From positions 310,001-374,000 of the forward strand of contig NZ_BMTS01000004.1 in assembly GCF_014649795.1 (NCBI RefSeq): DNA of 64,000 nucleotides, given 5' to 3'. Shown piece by piece: positions 36,103 through 45,209 of the stretch (positions are counted from its first letter, which is position 1; each line of letters begins with the position of its first letter). The position numbers and the translations under genes are program-made. Origin of the DNA: Streptomyces melanogenes (GTDB taxonomy: Bacteria > Actinomycetota > Actinomycetes > Streptomycetales > Streptomycetaceae). The notes beneath the pieces are model-generated. The model worked only from the letters and a program-made list of their open reading frames with translations. It was not told the DNA's origin and did not search any database.

Positions 36103-37440
36103 ATGCCTCAACTCACCGGTGACGAACCCCTGCCCGGTCGTTCGCGCGCGCTGTGGCGCGACCGCGACTTCGACGTTTTCTGGGCCGCGCAGACCCTCTC
36201 CGTCGTCGGTGACTCGTTCGCCCTGATCGCCCTGCCGCTGCTCGTGCTGCACGCGACGGGCTCGGTCGCGCAGATGGGCCTGCTGACCGGCGCCGCGGGC
36301 GCGGCCGCGGTCGTCGCGGGGGTGTTCGCCGGGGTCGTGGTCGACCGCCTCGACCGTAGGAAGCTGCTGATCGCGTGCGACCTCGTCCGCCTGGTGCTCT
36401 ACGCGCTGATACCGCTGGTGTGGGCGTTCGGCCCGCAGATCTGGCTGCTGTACGTGGTGCTTCCGCTGGCCGAGGCCGTCGGGATGCTGTTCTCCGTCAC
36501 GTATGTCACCGTCGTACGGGCGCTGGTGCCGGGCGACCGGATCACCGAGGCCAACGGCAGGCTGAACGCGACGGCAGCGGCGGCCGGTGTCGTGGGGCCG
36601 CTGCTCGCGGGTGTGGTGGCGGCCTGGGTGGGCCCGGCGGCGGCCGTCGCCGTGGACGCCGTGAGCTTCGGGGTGTCGGCGGTCTGTCTGAGCCTCGTCC
36701 GGTTCAAGGGCCGGGCCGAGCCGTCCGGTGACGCGGTGCGGGAGCCGCGACGGGAGTCGATCGGCAAGGAGTTCGCCGCCGGGGTGTCGTTCCTGCGGCG
36801 GCATCCGGTGCTGCGGAGCCTGACCGTTCTGCTGTCGGTCTTCAGCTTCCTGACGCTCGGCCTCAACGACCTGATCATCTATCACCTCAAGCACGACCTC
36901 GGCCAGGGCGACGGAGCGGTCGGCACCGTCTTCGCCGTCGGCGCCCTGGGCACGGTCGTCGGCGCGCTGCTGGTCGCCCGGATCCGCCACCGGCTCGGCT
37001 TCGGCGCGACCTGGATCAGCGGCGTCGCGGTCTGCGGGCTCGCCCTGGCGGCGATCGGCTCGGCCGGGAGCGTGGCGGGCATCGCGGCCCTGACCGCCGC
37101 GTTCCTCGGCTGCGTCAGTGTGTCCGGGACCTGCTCGATGTCGCTGCGGCAGGAAGTGACCCCGGACCATCTGCTGGGCCGGGTCACCTCCGCCTTCTGG
37201 ACCATCCACTACTCGGCGGCCCCCATCGGCGCGGCCGTCCTCACCTGGGCCGCGCAGCGGTACGGCACCGGGTCGGTGTGCCTGGTCGCCGGGGCGTGCT
37301 GTCTGCTCACCGGGGTGCTGGCGCTGTTCACCCCGGTCCGCGCGCGCCGCCCCGAACAGGCCGGACCGGTCGCGGGCGGCCCCGCCCTGAGCGGGCCTGG
37401 CCAGGAGTCGGCCCGTAGTGGATCATGTCGGGATGACTGA
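36103..37440 (+). CDS. MFS transporter
   Basis: A 445-residue permease with 12 hydrophobic segments. The N-terminal LWRDRDFDVFWAAQTLSVVGDSFALIALPLLVLH and the loop FAGVVVDRLDRRKLLIACDLVRL are typical of the DHA3/MFS_3 exporters. Its end overlaps the GNAT gene by 8 bases (ATG at 37433, stop at 37438-37440), so the two are coupled. The ribosome binding site is weak (CTCCCCGG). The substrate is unknown. Confidence 0.9.
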   Translation: MPQLTGDEPLPGRSRALWRDRDFDVFWAAQTLSVVGDSFALIALPLLVLHATGSVAQMGLLTGAAGAAAVVAGVFAGVVVDRLDRRKLLIACDLVRLVLYALIPLVWAFGPQIWLLYVVLPLAEAVGMLFSVTYVTVVRALVPGDRITEANGRLNATAAAAGVVGPLLAGVVAAWVGPAAAVAVDAVSFGVSAVCLSLVRFKGRAEPSGDAVREPRRESIGKEFAAGVSFLRRHPVLRSLTVLLSVFSFLTLGLNDLIIYHLKHDLGQGDGAVGTVFAVGALGTVVGALLVARIRHRLGFGATWISGVAVCGLALAAIGSAGSVAGIAALTAAFLGCVSVSGTCSMSLRQEVTPDHLLGRVTSAFWTIHYSAAPIGAAVLTWAAQRYGTGSVCLVAGACCLLTGVLALFTPVRARRPEQAGPVAGGPALSGPGQESARSGSCRDD

Positions 37441-37966
37441 TCCACTTCCCCTGGCGCCGTTCGCCGCGGTGCGGCTGGCCGGGTACACGAAGGCCGACCA
37501 GAGCGAGATCCTGGGCGAGGGCGCCGACCCCTTCGGTGTCGCGGACGCCGGTCTGACCTGGCTGCCCAAGGAGGACCACTTCGGCGTCCGCCACGAGGGA
37601 CGGCTGGTGGCCCACACGGGGCTGCTGTCGCTGCCGATGTCGGTCGGCGGGGTCGACGTGGAGGTGATGGGCGTCGGCGGGGTGGCCGTGGCCCCCGATC
37701 TGCGCGGGCACGGCCTGGCCCGGCTGGTCGTCGGCGCGGCCCTGGACCACGCGCGCACCAGGGGGCCGAGGCACGCTCTCCTGTTCTGCCGGCCGCCGCT
37801 CGTCGAGCTCTACCGGCGGCTCGGCTGGCGCACCCTGGAGCGGGACGTCGAAGTGGGGCAGCCGGACGGCCCCGTCGTCATGCCGCTGCGGACCATGTGG
37901 ATCCCGCTGCACGACGACGAGCCCTGGCCCGACGGCCCGGTGAGGCTGCTCTCCTACCCGATGTGA
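37433..37966 (+). CDS. GNAT family N-acetyltransferase
   Basis: A 177-residue acetyltransferase. The acetyl-CoA site is seen in VMGVGGVAVAPDLRGHGLARLVVGAALDHAR (motif V-x-x-x-x-RGxGxA) and the C-terminal beta-bulge region in LLFCRPPLVELYRRLGW. The start is ATG 37433, which overlaps the end of the MFS gene; GTG 37418 is an alternative. The coupling to an exporter may mean a drug- or amine-modifying role, but no substrate can be read from the sequence. Confidence 0.87.
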   Translation: MTDPLPLAPFAAVRLAGYTKADQSEILGEGADPFGVADAGLTWLPKEDHFGVRHEGRLVAHTGLLSLPMSVGGVDVEVMGVGGVAVAPDLRGHGLARLVVGAALDHARTRGPRHALLFCRPPLVELYRRLGWRTLERDVEVGQPDGPVVMPLRTMWIPLHDDEPWPDGPVRLLSYPM

Positions 37967-37975
37967 GCGGCCGGG

Positions 37976-38755
37976 TCAGCCCTGCCGGGGGTCGGGCTTG
38001 AGGATGGCGAAGGGGGCGCCGTGCGGGTCGGCGAGCCAGGCGATCCGGCCGACGTCCGGCACGTCCGCCGCGGGCATGAGGACCGAGCCGCCGTTCGTCT
38101 GCGCCCGCTCGGTCGTGGCGTCCGCGTCGGCCACGCAGAAGTACGGGATCCAGCGCGGCTCCATGCCCTCCTGGAGCGGGGCGAGGCCGCCGAACGAGGC
38201 GTCCTGCTGGTCGCCGTCGGCGGCGGACAGCACGGTGTACGTCATGCCGGGCGCCTCCATCTCCTGCGAGCGCCAGCCGAACAGGGAGCGGTAGAAGGAC
38301 AGCGCGGCCGGTACGTCACTGGCGTGCAGTTCGGCCCAGAGCAGTGTGTTCTCCTCGGACGTCGCCTCCAGGCCCTTGGTGGCGGCGGGCTGCCAGACGG
38401 AGAACTCGGCGCCGCCCGGGTCGGTCAGACACGCCATCCGGCCCGCTTCCATGACGTCGAAGGGCGCCACCCGCACGGTCCCGCCCGCCTGCTCGACCGC
38501 CTTGGCGGTGGCGTCCGCGTCCGGTGTCTGGAAGTACACCGTCCAGGCCGGGCTGGCGCCCTCCTCGGTGAGCGGACCCAGGGCGGCGACCGTCTTGCCG
38601 TCCTTCTGGAAGAAGCCGTACCCGCCGGCCTCGGGGCCCGCGGACTGGAAGTCCCACCCGAAGACACCGCCGTAGAAGGTCGCGGAGGCCTCCGTGTCGG
38701 GGCTGCCGAGGTCGAGCCAGTTGGGTGCGCCGGTGACGAAGTCGGTACTGAGCAT
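37976..38755 (-). CDS. VOC family protein with two glyoxalase-like domains
   Basis: A 259-residue protein built of two vicinal-oxygen-chelate halves: residues 8-125 (TGAPNWLDLGSPDTEASATFYGGVFGW ... AEFSVWQP) and 138-258 (LLWAELHASDVPAALSFYRSLFGW ... GAPFAILKPD). The first conserved His of VOC metal sites is not obvious in the N-terminal half (NWLDLG), so the metal site may be lost in part. Such proteins are often binding or resistance proteins of the bleomycin-resistance or glyoxalase type. The ATG at 38755 is the natural start. Confidence 0.87.
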   Translation of the reverse strand: MLSTDFVTGAPNWLDLGSPDTEASATFYGGVFGWDFQSAGPEAGGYGFFQKDGKTVAALGPLTEEGASPAWTVYFQTPDADATAKAVEQAGGTVRVAPFDVMEAGRMACLTDPGGAEFSVWQPAATKGLEATSEENTLLWAELHASDVPAALSFYRSLFGWRSQEMEAPGMTYTVLSAADGDQQDASFGGLAPLQEGMEPRWIPYFCVADADATTERAQTNGGSVLMPAADVPDVGRIAWLADPHGAPFAILKPDPRQG

Positions 38756-38968
38756 GGTTGCGTGCCTGCCTTTCGCGGATCTGGCCGTGAGGGCGGGGAG
38801 TCCGCGGCCGGGCCGGTGTCCTCCCGTGGGCGAACCAGCCCATAACGGATCGTAGTGACAGGGCTGCGCATGGGGGATGCGGAACGGCGGAACGGGTGAC
38901 GTACGGAAGGACGCGGCCCGGCCGCGCGCGGGCGTGCGGGCCGCTCACCACCGTCGCGGGCTCGGCCT

Positions 38969-39529
38969 TCAGCGGCGGGACGCTGCGGCCCGCCGCGCGC
39001 CGAAACGCCACGTCCGGCTCGTCCTGCCGCCCTCGCGCCGCCGCTCCCCGAGGTGGTGGAAGCCGCGTCCCATACGGCGGCCGAGCAGCAGATAGCCCAG
39101 CAGCGCCCCGGACGTGTTGAGCAGCACGTCGTCCACGTCGAACGCGCGCCCCTCGACGAGCGCCCCCTGCGCCAGCTCGATGAAGACCATCACGACGACC
39201 GTGTAGAGCAGCACCCGCACCGCCCGCAGCCGTCGGCGCACCAGCACCGGCAGGATCAGCCCGAAGGGCACGCCGAGCAGCAGATTGCCGCCCACCTGAC
39301 GGCAGGCGGCGAGGAAGGTGTAGTCGTCGGCGTACTGGCGCAGCGAGTGCCCCGGCCGCAGGTTGGACCCCGCGAGGTCGCGCGACGCGGGCGACGGGGT
39401 GAGGGTGACCTCGGCGAGGACGACGGAGAACGCCACCAGCGCGGCGATCGCCACCACCATGATCAGAATCCGAACGGCCATGACCCGCCTGGCAGTTCGC
39501 GCCCTGGCCCGCTCGGCTTGAGTGGTCAT
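38969..39529 (-). CDS. VanZ-like family membrane protein
   Basis: A 186-residue protein with four hydrophobic segments near residues 20-40, 80-98, 105-122 and 135-150. The motif NLLLGVPFGLILPVL and the pair E-x8-R in VFIELAQGALVEGRAFDVDDVLLNTSGALLGYLL match the VanZ-like family. The tail after residue 155 is strongly basic. Outside vanA clusters this family has no settled function; it may affect teicoplanin tolerance. No van genes are nearby. Confidence 0.85.
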   Translation of the reverse strand: MTTQAERARARTARRVMAVRILIMVVAIAALVAFSVVLAEVTLTPSPASRDLAGSNLRPGHSLRQYADDYTFLAACRQVGGNLLLGVPFGLILPVLVRRRLRAVRVLLYTVVVMVFIELAQGALVEGRAFDVDDVLLNTSGALLGYLLLGRRMGRGFHHLGERRREGGRTSRTWRFGARRAAASRR

Positions 39530-39569
39530 GCCGTGCGGATTCCCCGTAACGCCGACGGTACGCCCCGGG

Positions 39570-40451
39570 TCACGCCAGCAGGGTGAGCACCCCCGGCAGT
39601 ACGCGCGCGGTGACCGGCAGGACCGCCTCGACCTCTCCGTCCGCCCCGTACGGCAGCGGGCGGTCCGCCTCGATGCGCACTTCGCGGCCGCGCAGGATCT
39701 CCACCTGCGGCCGGTGGACGTGGCTGCCGTCCTCCAGCTCCTTCATGACCTTGAAGAACAGGCGGCGGGGGGAGTCGTTGAGGACGACCACGTCGAGCAG
39801 TCCGTCGTCGACCGCCGCCCCGGGCGCGATGTGCCGTCCGAAGCCGTAGAAGCCGGAGTTGGCGGCGATGACGGTGTAGCCGCTGCGCTCATGGACCGTG
39901 CCGTCGATCGTGACGCGGTAGTGGGCGGTGCGCCAGCCGAGCACCGCGCGCAGGCCGCCCATGTAGTACGAGGCGGCGCCGCGCAGCAGCCGGGAGGCGT
40001 TGGCGTGCCGGTTGGCCACCGCGTCGACCCCGGCGTAGACGCTGCCGAGGACGGCGACCTTGTCGTGCACGGCCGACTCGACCTCGATGGCGTCGACCTT
40101 CCTTGGCTCGCCGCGCAGCAGCAGCTCGGCCAGCGCGGCGGGCTCGGAGGGCAGCCCGAGCGCGCGGGCGAAGTCGTTGCCGCGCCCGGCCGGCACGATG
40201 CCCACGAGGGCGTCGGTACCGGCCAGGGCGCCCGCCACGCACCCCGCCATGCCGTCGCCGCCGACCCCGAGCACCACGCGGCCCTGTTCGGCGGCCCGGC
40301 GGGCCAGGGTGCGGGCGTGATCGAGGCCGCGGCTGTACTCGACCTCCAGCTCCGCACCCCCCTCGCGCAGCAGCCGGGCCAGCGGGATCAGGGCGGCGGC
40401 GCCCTGTGACCCGCCCGCGGTGGGGTTGACGACGGCCGTGAACTGTCGCAT
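39570..40451 (-). CDS. Diacylglycerol/lipid kinase family protein (YegS/DagK type)
   Basis: A 293-residue lipid kinase. Residues 8-13 carry NPTAGG, and the ATP-binding GGDGM motif reads VVLGVGGDGMAGCVAGALAG. The DAGK_cat fold extends to residue 125, and the C-terminal lid follows. It lies 64 bases downstream of the FAD oxidase gene on the same strand, with TetR and glpD divergent. The same order of lipid kinase, FAD oxidase, TetR and glpD is familiar from mycobacteria (Rv2249c-Rv2252 block), where the kinase contributes to phospholipid precursor supply. The substrate here is inferred to be a diacylglycerol or a related lipid. Confidence 0.9.
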   Translation of the reverse strand: MRQFTAVVNPTAGGSQGAAALIPLARLLREGGAELEVEYSRGLDHARTLARRAAEQGRVVLGVGGDGMAGCVAGALAGTDALVGIVPAGRGNDFARALGLPSEPAALAELLLRGEPRKVDAIEVESAVHDKVAVLGSVYAGVDAVANRHANASRLLRGAASYYMGGLRAVLGWRTAHYRVTIDGTVHERSGYTVIAANSGFYGFGRHIAPGAAVDDGLLDVVVLNDSPRRLFFKVMKELEDGSHVHRPQVEILRGREVRIEADRPLPYGADGEVEAVLPVTARVLPGVLTLLA

Positions 40452-40515
40452 GGCTACGCTCCGATGGGCGACGACGGTGTTGCTTGCGGGCGGGGGACGC
40501 GGGTGCTGCGCGCGG

Positions 40516-42108
40516 TCAGACGGTGGGCAGCGGCGGCAGCAGGATGCCGGGGTTCAGGATGCCCGCCGGGTCGAGCCGGTCCTTGACCGCGTGCAGGACC
40601 TCGACGCCGAGCGGGCCGATCTCCCGGGCGTACCAGTCGCGGTGGTCGGTGCCGACGCCGTGGTGGTGGCTGATGGTGCCGCCCGCGGCGAGGATGGCGT
40701 CGTTGGCCGCCCGCTTGGCCGGGGCCCAGTGTGCCACCGGGTCCTTGCCCTGGGCGCTGACCACCGTGAAGTAGAGCGAGGCGCCCGCCGGGTAGACGTG
40801 CGAGACGTGGCACATCACCAGCGGCGGGGTGCCCGCGTCGGTGAGGGACCGGGTGAGGGCGGTGCGCACGGCGTCGTACAGGGCCGGGATGTCGGACCAG
40901 AAGGCGGCCGTCTCCAGGGTCTCGGCGAAGGCGCCGGCGTCCAGGAGCGCGTCGCGCAGATAGGGCGCGTTGTAGCGGCCGTGGGCCCAGCCGGTGCCCG
41001 GGTCCTCGCCCAGCGGCTCGCCCTGCGCCGCGCTCAGTGCGGTGTGCACGCGCGCCTTGCGGTGGGCGACCTCGTCGGCGGTGCCCTCGTACCCGACGAT
41101 CGCCAGGCAGCCCGCGTCGGAGGAGAGGGAGCCGCCGATGGCGTCCGGCTTGGCGAGGCCGATCATGGTCTCGGTCTCGTCGGACAGCCGCAGCACGGTG
41201 GGCATCGGCCCGTCCTGGGCGAGCGTGCGCAGTGCGGCCTGGCCCTGGGCGAAGGACGGGAAGCGCCAGCCCTCGTAGACCTTGGCGTCGGCCGTGGGGT
41301 GGATCCGTACGGTCACCGAGGTGATCACGCCGAAGGCTCCCTCGGAGCCGAGGACGAGCTGGCGCAGGTCCGGTCCGGCGGCCGAGCGCGGGGCCCGGCC
41401 GAGGTCCAGGGTGCCGCGCGGGGTGGCCACCTGAAGGGCCGTCACCATGTCGTCGAAGCGCCCGAAGCCCGCGGAGGCCTGGCCGCTGGAGCGGGCGGCC
41501 GCGAACCCGCCGACCGTCGCCCACTCGAAGGACTGGGGGAAGTGGCCGAGCGTGTAGCCCCGTTCGGCCAGCAGCGCCTCCACCTCGGGGCCGCGCAGCC
41601 CGGGCTGGAGGGTGGCGGTGCGGGAGACCTCGTCGAGGGCGACCAGGCGGTTCATCCGGCGCAGGTCGAGCGCCACGAAGGCGGTGTGGCCCTGCGGCGC
41701 CAGTCCGCCGACGACGGAGGTGCCGCCGCCGAAGGGGACGACGGCGACGCGGTGCTCGGTGCAGGCCGCGAGAACGGCCAGGACCTCGTCGTGGTCGGCG
41801 GGCAGCACCACGGCGTCCGGTGCGTCAGTGACCTCACCGGCCCGGATGCGCAGCAGGTCGGGGGTGGACTTGCCGCGGGTGTGGCGGACCCGGGTCTCGT
41901 CGTCGCCGCGCACGTGCGCCTCGCCGACCGCGGCCTCCAGGGCGGCCCTGGCCTCCCCGGTCAGCCGCGAGAGGCGGGGCTCGATGGCCGCGAGGGCCGT
42001 CGCCGGGGCGTCCGCCGGGCGCACCCCCAGCAGGTCCCGCAGCAGGCCCACCACTTCTTCGGGCAGTGGCGCCGCCTTGGCCGGATCGCCCCAGCCGCTC
42101 CACAGCAT
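40516..42108 (-). CDS. FAD-linked oxidase (alkyl-DHAP-synthase-like / vanillyl-alcohol-oxidase fold)
   Basis: A 530-residue flavoprotein. The PP-loop FAD site is PFGGGTSVVGGLAPQ near residue 130, and the C-terminal domain contains SHHHGVG near residue 485, the histidine-rich motif of this fold. It resembles the alkyldihydroxyacetonephosphate-synthase-like FAD oxidases of actinobacteria (Rv2251). ATG 42108 is chosen because the family starts MLWSGWGDP and AGGTGGG lies upstream; ATG 42162 is less likely. It is divergent from the TetR gene and likely co-regulated with the lipid kinase. Confidence 0.9.
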   Translation of the reverse strand: MLWSGWGDPAKAAPLPEEVVGLLRDLLGVRPADAPATALAAIEPRLSRLTGEARAALEAAVGEAHVRGDDETRVRHTRGKSTPDLLRIRAGEVTDAPDAVVLPADHDEVLAVLAACTEHRVAVVPFGGGTSVVGGLAPQGHTAFVALDLRRMNRLVALDEVSRTATLQPGLRGPEVEALLAERGYTLGHFPQSFEWATVGGFAAARSSGQASAGFGRFDDMVTALQVATPRGTLDLGRAPRSAAGPDLRQLVLGSEGAFGVITSVTVRIHPTADAKVYEGWRFPSFAQGQAALRTLAQDGPMPTVLRLSDETETMIGLAKPDAIGGSLSSDAGCLAIVGYEGTADEVAHRKARVHTALSAAQGEPLGEDPGTGWAHGRYNAPYLRDALLDAGAFAETLETAAFWSDIPALYDAVRTALTRSLTDAGTPPLVMCHVSHVYPAGASLYFTVVSAQGKDPVAHWAPAKRAANDAILAAGGTISHHHGVGTDHRDWYAREIGPLGVEVLHAVKDRLDPAGILNPGILLPPLPTV

Positions 42109-42197
42109 GTCCAGCGAACCCACCTGATCACCCGCTTCGTCGCGCAGTTGTTCCGGTCCCACGGCGTGGGGGGCGGCTTGCCGTCGCCCGTTCCGTC

Positions 42198-42210
42198 GTT
42201 ACACTGTGAC
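42198..42210. promoter_or_regulatory. Palindrome GTTACA-C-TGTGAC, candidate TetR operator
   Basis: Half-sites GTTACA and TGTGAC pair with a single mismatch around one central base. It ends 2 bases before the TetR start codon and lies between the divergent FAD oxidase and TetR genes, so binding would block both. Confidence 0.45.
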
Positions 42211-42212
42211 AG

Positions 42213-42812
42213 ATGAAGCCCATTCGTCACAACCGTCGGGACGACGAGGCGGTGCTCGACGCCGCCCGGGACTGCGTTCTCGCGGTCGGCGTCCGCCGGA
42301 CGACCCTCACCGACGTCGCCCGCCGGGCCGGGGTCTCCCGCATGACCATCTACCGGCGCTGGCCCGACGTGCGCACCCTGGTGGGCGACGTCATGACACG
42401 GGAGTGGGTGTCCGTCACCCTCGGGGACACACCCACCACCGACACCACCCGCCCCGTGCGCGAGCAGTTGGTCGACGGGCTCGTGGCGGGGCTGCGCGCC
42501 TTCCGGTCCCATCCGCTGCTGTGCAAGATCCTCGACGTCGACCCGGAACTGCTGCTGCCGTACCTCTTCGACCGGCGCGGCGCCAGCCAGGACGCGCTGC
42601 TCGCCTTCGTCCAGGAGGCCCTGGAGCAGGGGCACAAGGACGGTTCCGTCCGCGCCGACCACCCGCTGCGCCAGACCAGGTCGCTCTTCCTGGTGATCCA
42701 GTCCTTCGCGCTCTCGCTGCAGACCATGACGGACGCGGCGGACCCCGAACTCGCCGACGAAGCGTTCTACGACGAGCTCCGGCACATCCTCGAGAGGACC
42801 CTCGCCCCATGA
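42213..42812 (+). CDS. TetR family transcriptional regulator
   Basis: A 199-residue regulator. The helix-turn-helix is VGVRRTTLTDVARRAGVSRMTIYRRWPDVRTLVGDVM near residues 27-63. The ligand domain follows with no known signature. The stop overlaps the ATG of glpD (ATGA at 42809-42812), so repression and glycerol-3-phosphate oxidation are translationally coupled. A palindrome immediately upstream suggests autoregulation and control of the divergent FAD oxidase and lipid kinase. A lipid or acyl ligand is likely from context alone. Confidence 0.92.
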   Translation: MKPIRHNRRDDEAVLDAARDCVLAVGVRRTTLTDVARRAGVSRMTIYRRWPDVRTLVGDVMTREWVSVTLGDTPTTDTTRPVREQLVDGLVAGLRAFRSHPLLCKILDVDPELLLPYLFDRRGASQDALLAFVQEALEQGHKDGSVRADHPLRQTRSLFLVIQSFALSLQTMTDAADPELADEAFYDELRHILERTLAP

Positions 42813-44380
42813 GCCGTACCGAACCCCGCTCGGACTTCTCCCTCACCGCCGCCCGCCGCGCCCGCGAACTGGACGAACTGGCCGCCGGGACGACCGTCGA
42901 CGTCCTGGTCGTCGGCCTCGGCGCGACCGGCGCCGGAGCCGCCCTGGACGCCGCCTCGCGCGGTCTGTCCGTCGCCGCGATCGACGCGTACGACCTGGCC
43001 TTCGGCACCTCCCGCTGGAGCTCCAAGCTCATCCACGGCGGACTGCGCTACCTGGCCTCCGGGCAGCTCGGCGTCGCGCACGAGAGCGCGGTGGAGCGCG
43101 GGGTGCTGATGGAGCGCACCGCCCCCCACCTGGTGCGCGCCCAGCCGTTCGTGCTGCCCCTCACCTCGCTGACCTCCCGGCGCAACGCGGCGCTGGCGCA
43201 GGCCGGGCTGCGCGCCGGCGACCTGCTGCGCGTCTCGGCGGGCACCGCACGGCGCACCCTGCCGGGACCGCGCCGCCTCTCGGCCGTCGAGACCCTGCGG
43301 TCCGCGCCCGGGCTGCGTACGCACGGCCTGTACGGCGGACTGCTCTCCTGGGACGGTCAACTGGCCGACGACGCCCGCCTGGTGACCGCCATCGCCCGCA
43401 CCGCCGCCGGACACGGGGCCCGCGTCCTCACCCGGACCCGCGCCCTGTCCGTCACCGGCTCCGGCGCCCTCGTACGCGACGAGCTGACCGGGCAGGAGCT
43501 GACCATCCGGGCCCGCGCGGTCGTCAACGCCACCGGCGTCTGGGCGGACCAGCTGGTCGACGGCGTCAAGCTGCGCCCCTCGCGCGGCACCCACCTGGTG
43601 CTGCGCGGCAGCACCCTGCCCGGCCTCACCGCCGGGCTGCACATCCCCGTACCCGGCGAGACCAACCGCTTCGTCCTGGTCCTGCCGCAAGGGGACGGCC
43701 GGGTGTACGTGGGGCTCACCGACGAGCCCGTCGACGGGCCGCTCCAGGACGAGCCCACGCCCCCCGAGTCCGACATCGGCTTCCTGCTCGACGTCCTCAA
43801 CACCGCCCTGGACACACCCGTCCACCGCGACGACGTGGTGGGCGCCTTCGCCGGGCTGCGGCCGCTGCTCGACGACGACGGCTCGGGCAGCCGCACCTCC
43901 GACATCTCGCGGCGGCACGCGGTGCTGACGTCGAGCGAGGGGGTCGTGACCATCGTCGGCGGCAAGCTGACCACCTACCGGCGGATGGCCCAGGACGCCC
44001 TCGACGCCGCACTGGCCGCCCGGGGCATGACGGCGGCGCCCTGCCGCACCGCACGCCTGCCCCTGGTCGGCGCCGCCGCGCCCGCGGAGCTCGCCGCCCT
44101 GCCGGTACCCCGCAGACTGCTCGCCCGGTACGGCACCGAGGCCACCGCCCTGCACGCGCTCGGCGAGTCCGACCCCCGGCTGCGCGAACCGGTGGCCGAC
44201 GGTGTGGAGACCACCCGGGCCGAACTGTGGTGGGCGATCAGGCACGAGGGCGCGCTCGACGAGTCCGACCTCCTCGACCGCCGCACCCGCGTCGGCCTGG
44301 TGCCCGCCGACCGGGCCGCGGCCCTCGACGCGGCACGCGAGGCACTCGACGCGGCGGCACACGAGTCCGCCGGATCCTGA
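42809..44380 (+). CDS. Glycerol-3-phosphate dehydrogenase/oxidase
   Basis: A 523-residue flavoprotein. The FAD dinucleotide site VVGLGATGAGAALDAASRGLSVAAIDAYDLAFGTSRWSSKLIHGGLRYL is diagnostic for the GlpD/GlpO family, including FGTSxWSSKLxHGG and GGLRYL. The DAO core runs to about residue 360, and the C-terminal DAO_C domain starts near 390. It oxidises glycerol-3-phosphate to dihydroxyacetone phosphate at the membrane. It is translationally coupled to the TetR gene and lies in a lipid-type block with the FAD oxidase and lipid kinase. Confidence 0.92.
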   Translation: MSRTEPRSDFSLTAARRARELDELAAGTTVDVLVVGLGATGAGAALDAASRGLSVAAIDAYDLAFGTSRWSSKLIHGGLRYLASGQLGVAHESAVERGVLMERTAPHLVRAQPFVLPLTSLTSRRNAALAQAGLRAGDLLRVSAGTARRTLPGPRRLSAVETLRSAPGLRTHGLYGGLLSWDGQLADDARLVTAIARTAAGHGARVLTRTRALSVTGSGALVRDELTGQELTIRARAVVNATGVWADQLVDGVKLRPSRGTHLVLRGSTLPGLTAGLHIPVPGETNRFVLVLPQGDGRVYVGLTDEPVDGPLQDEPTPPESDIGFLLDVLNTALDTPVHRDDVVGAFAGLRPLLDDDGSGSRTSDISRRHAVLTSSEGVVTIVGGKLTTYRRMAQDALDAALAARGMTAAPCRTARLPLVGAAAPAELAALPVPRRLLARYGTEATALHALGESDPRLREPVADGVETTRAELWWAIRHEGALDESDLLDRRTRVGLVPADRAAALDAAREALDAAAHESAGS

Positions 44381-44607
44381 GCTTCGCCGGGTCCTGGGCG
44401 GCGGGGCGGACGCGGTCGGCCCCGTGTGCTTCCCCGAGCTCACCGGGCCGCCCGGAAAGTGCCTGGTCACGGGCGTCTTCCCGGGCTCCGGACCGGAGTA
44501 GAGTGGACCTGCCGGGAGCCTTTCGTGCACCCGCTCCCAGGTGGGTGCCGTTTCCGGCGATCGAGACATCGGGCTGTCGTCGACGAGCCCGGAGGCGGGT
44601 TCGCGCC

Positions 44608-45204
44608 ATGACCACGACCATCGACCTCACAGCACCTCACGCGCTCGCCCCACCGGTTCCCGCCCGTCTGTCGCTCACCCCGCGCAGCGCGCTGCCCGGG
44701 CAGTTGGACGGTGCCTGGTGGCCCGCGTCCCGCGACCTGGCCGTCGAGCTCGTGGGGCTGGCCCGGGCCCTGGACGGGGCGCGGGGGCGGATCACCCGCG
44801 TCATCGTGAACCCCGCCCGCTGGCCCGTGATCCCGCACAAGGTTCCCGTCGCCGGGCACACCGTGCACGTGGGCTGGTTCACCGAGCAGGACCCCGACAA
44901 GGTGATCCTGCTCTGCGGTACCGTCGCCCGCTGGGACCTGCTGGTGGTGCCGCCCGCGACCTCTCCGGCCGGCGCGGCCCGGCTGATGTCCGCCGCCGCG
45001 ATCCCGGGAAGCGTCCTCACGGCGGGCGCGCTGATGGCCGCCGAAGCCGTCATCGGCCGGATACGGGAGGCACCGGGCGGGGACACCCCGCACCCCGGAC
45101 CCGACGCACGACGCCGGGAAGACGCCTGGGAGTCCGAGGGCGGGGCCTGTATGTCGCCCTACGGTCACCCCATCGGCGGCCCCTCCGCACACGTCTGGAG
45201 GTGA
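44608..45204 (+). CDS. DUF5994 family protein
   Basis: A 198-residue protein of the actinobacterial DUF5994 family. The conserved core is RLSLTPRSALPGQLDGAWWPASRDLAVELVGLARALDG, with VNPARWPVIPHKVPVAGHTVHVGWF following. No catalytic motif is known. The ATG at 44608 is preceded by GGAGGCGGG. The C-terminal 40 residues are polar and variable. A 58-residue membrane protein follows by 5 bases and is probably co-transcribed. Confidence 0.85.
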   Translation: MTTTIDLTAPHALAPPVPARLSLTPRSALPGQLDGAWWPASRDLAVELVGLARALDGARGRITRVIVNPARWPVIPHKVPVAGHTVHVGWFTEQDPDKVILLCGTVARWDLLVVPPATSPAGAARLMSAAAIPGSVLTAGALMAAEAVIGRIREAPGGDTPHPGPDARRREDAWESEGGACMSPYGHPIGGPSAHVWR

Positions 45205-45209
45205 GGAAC

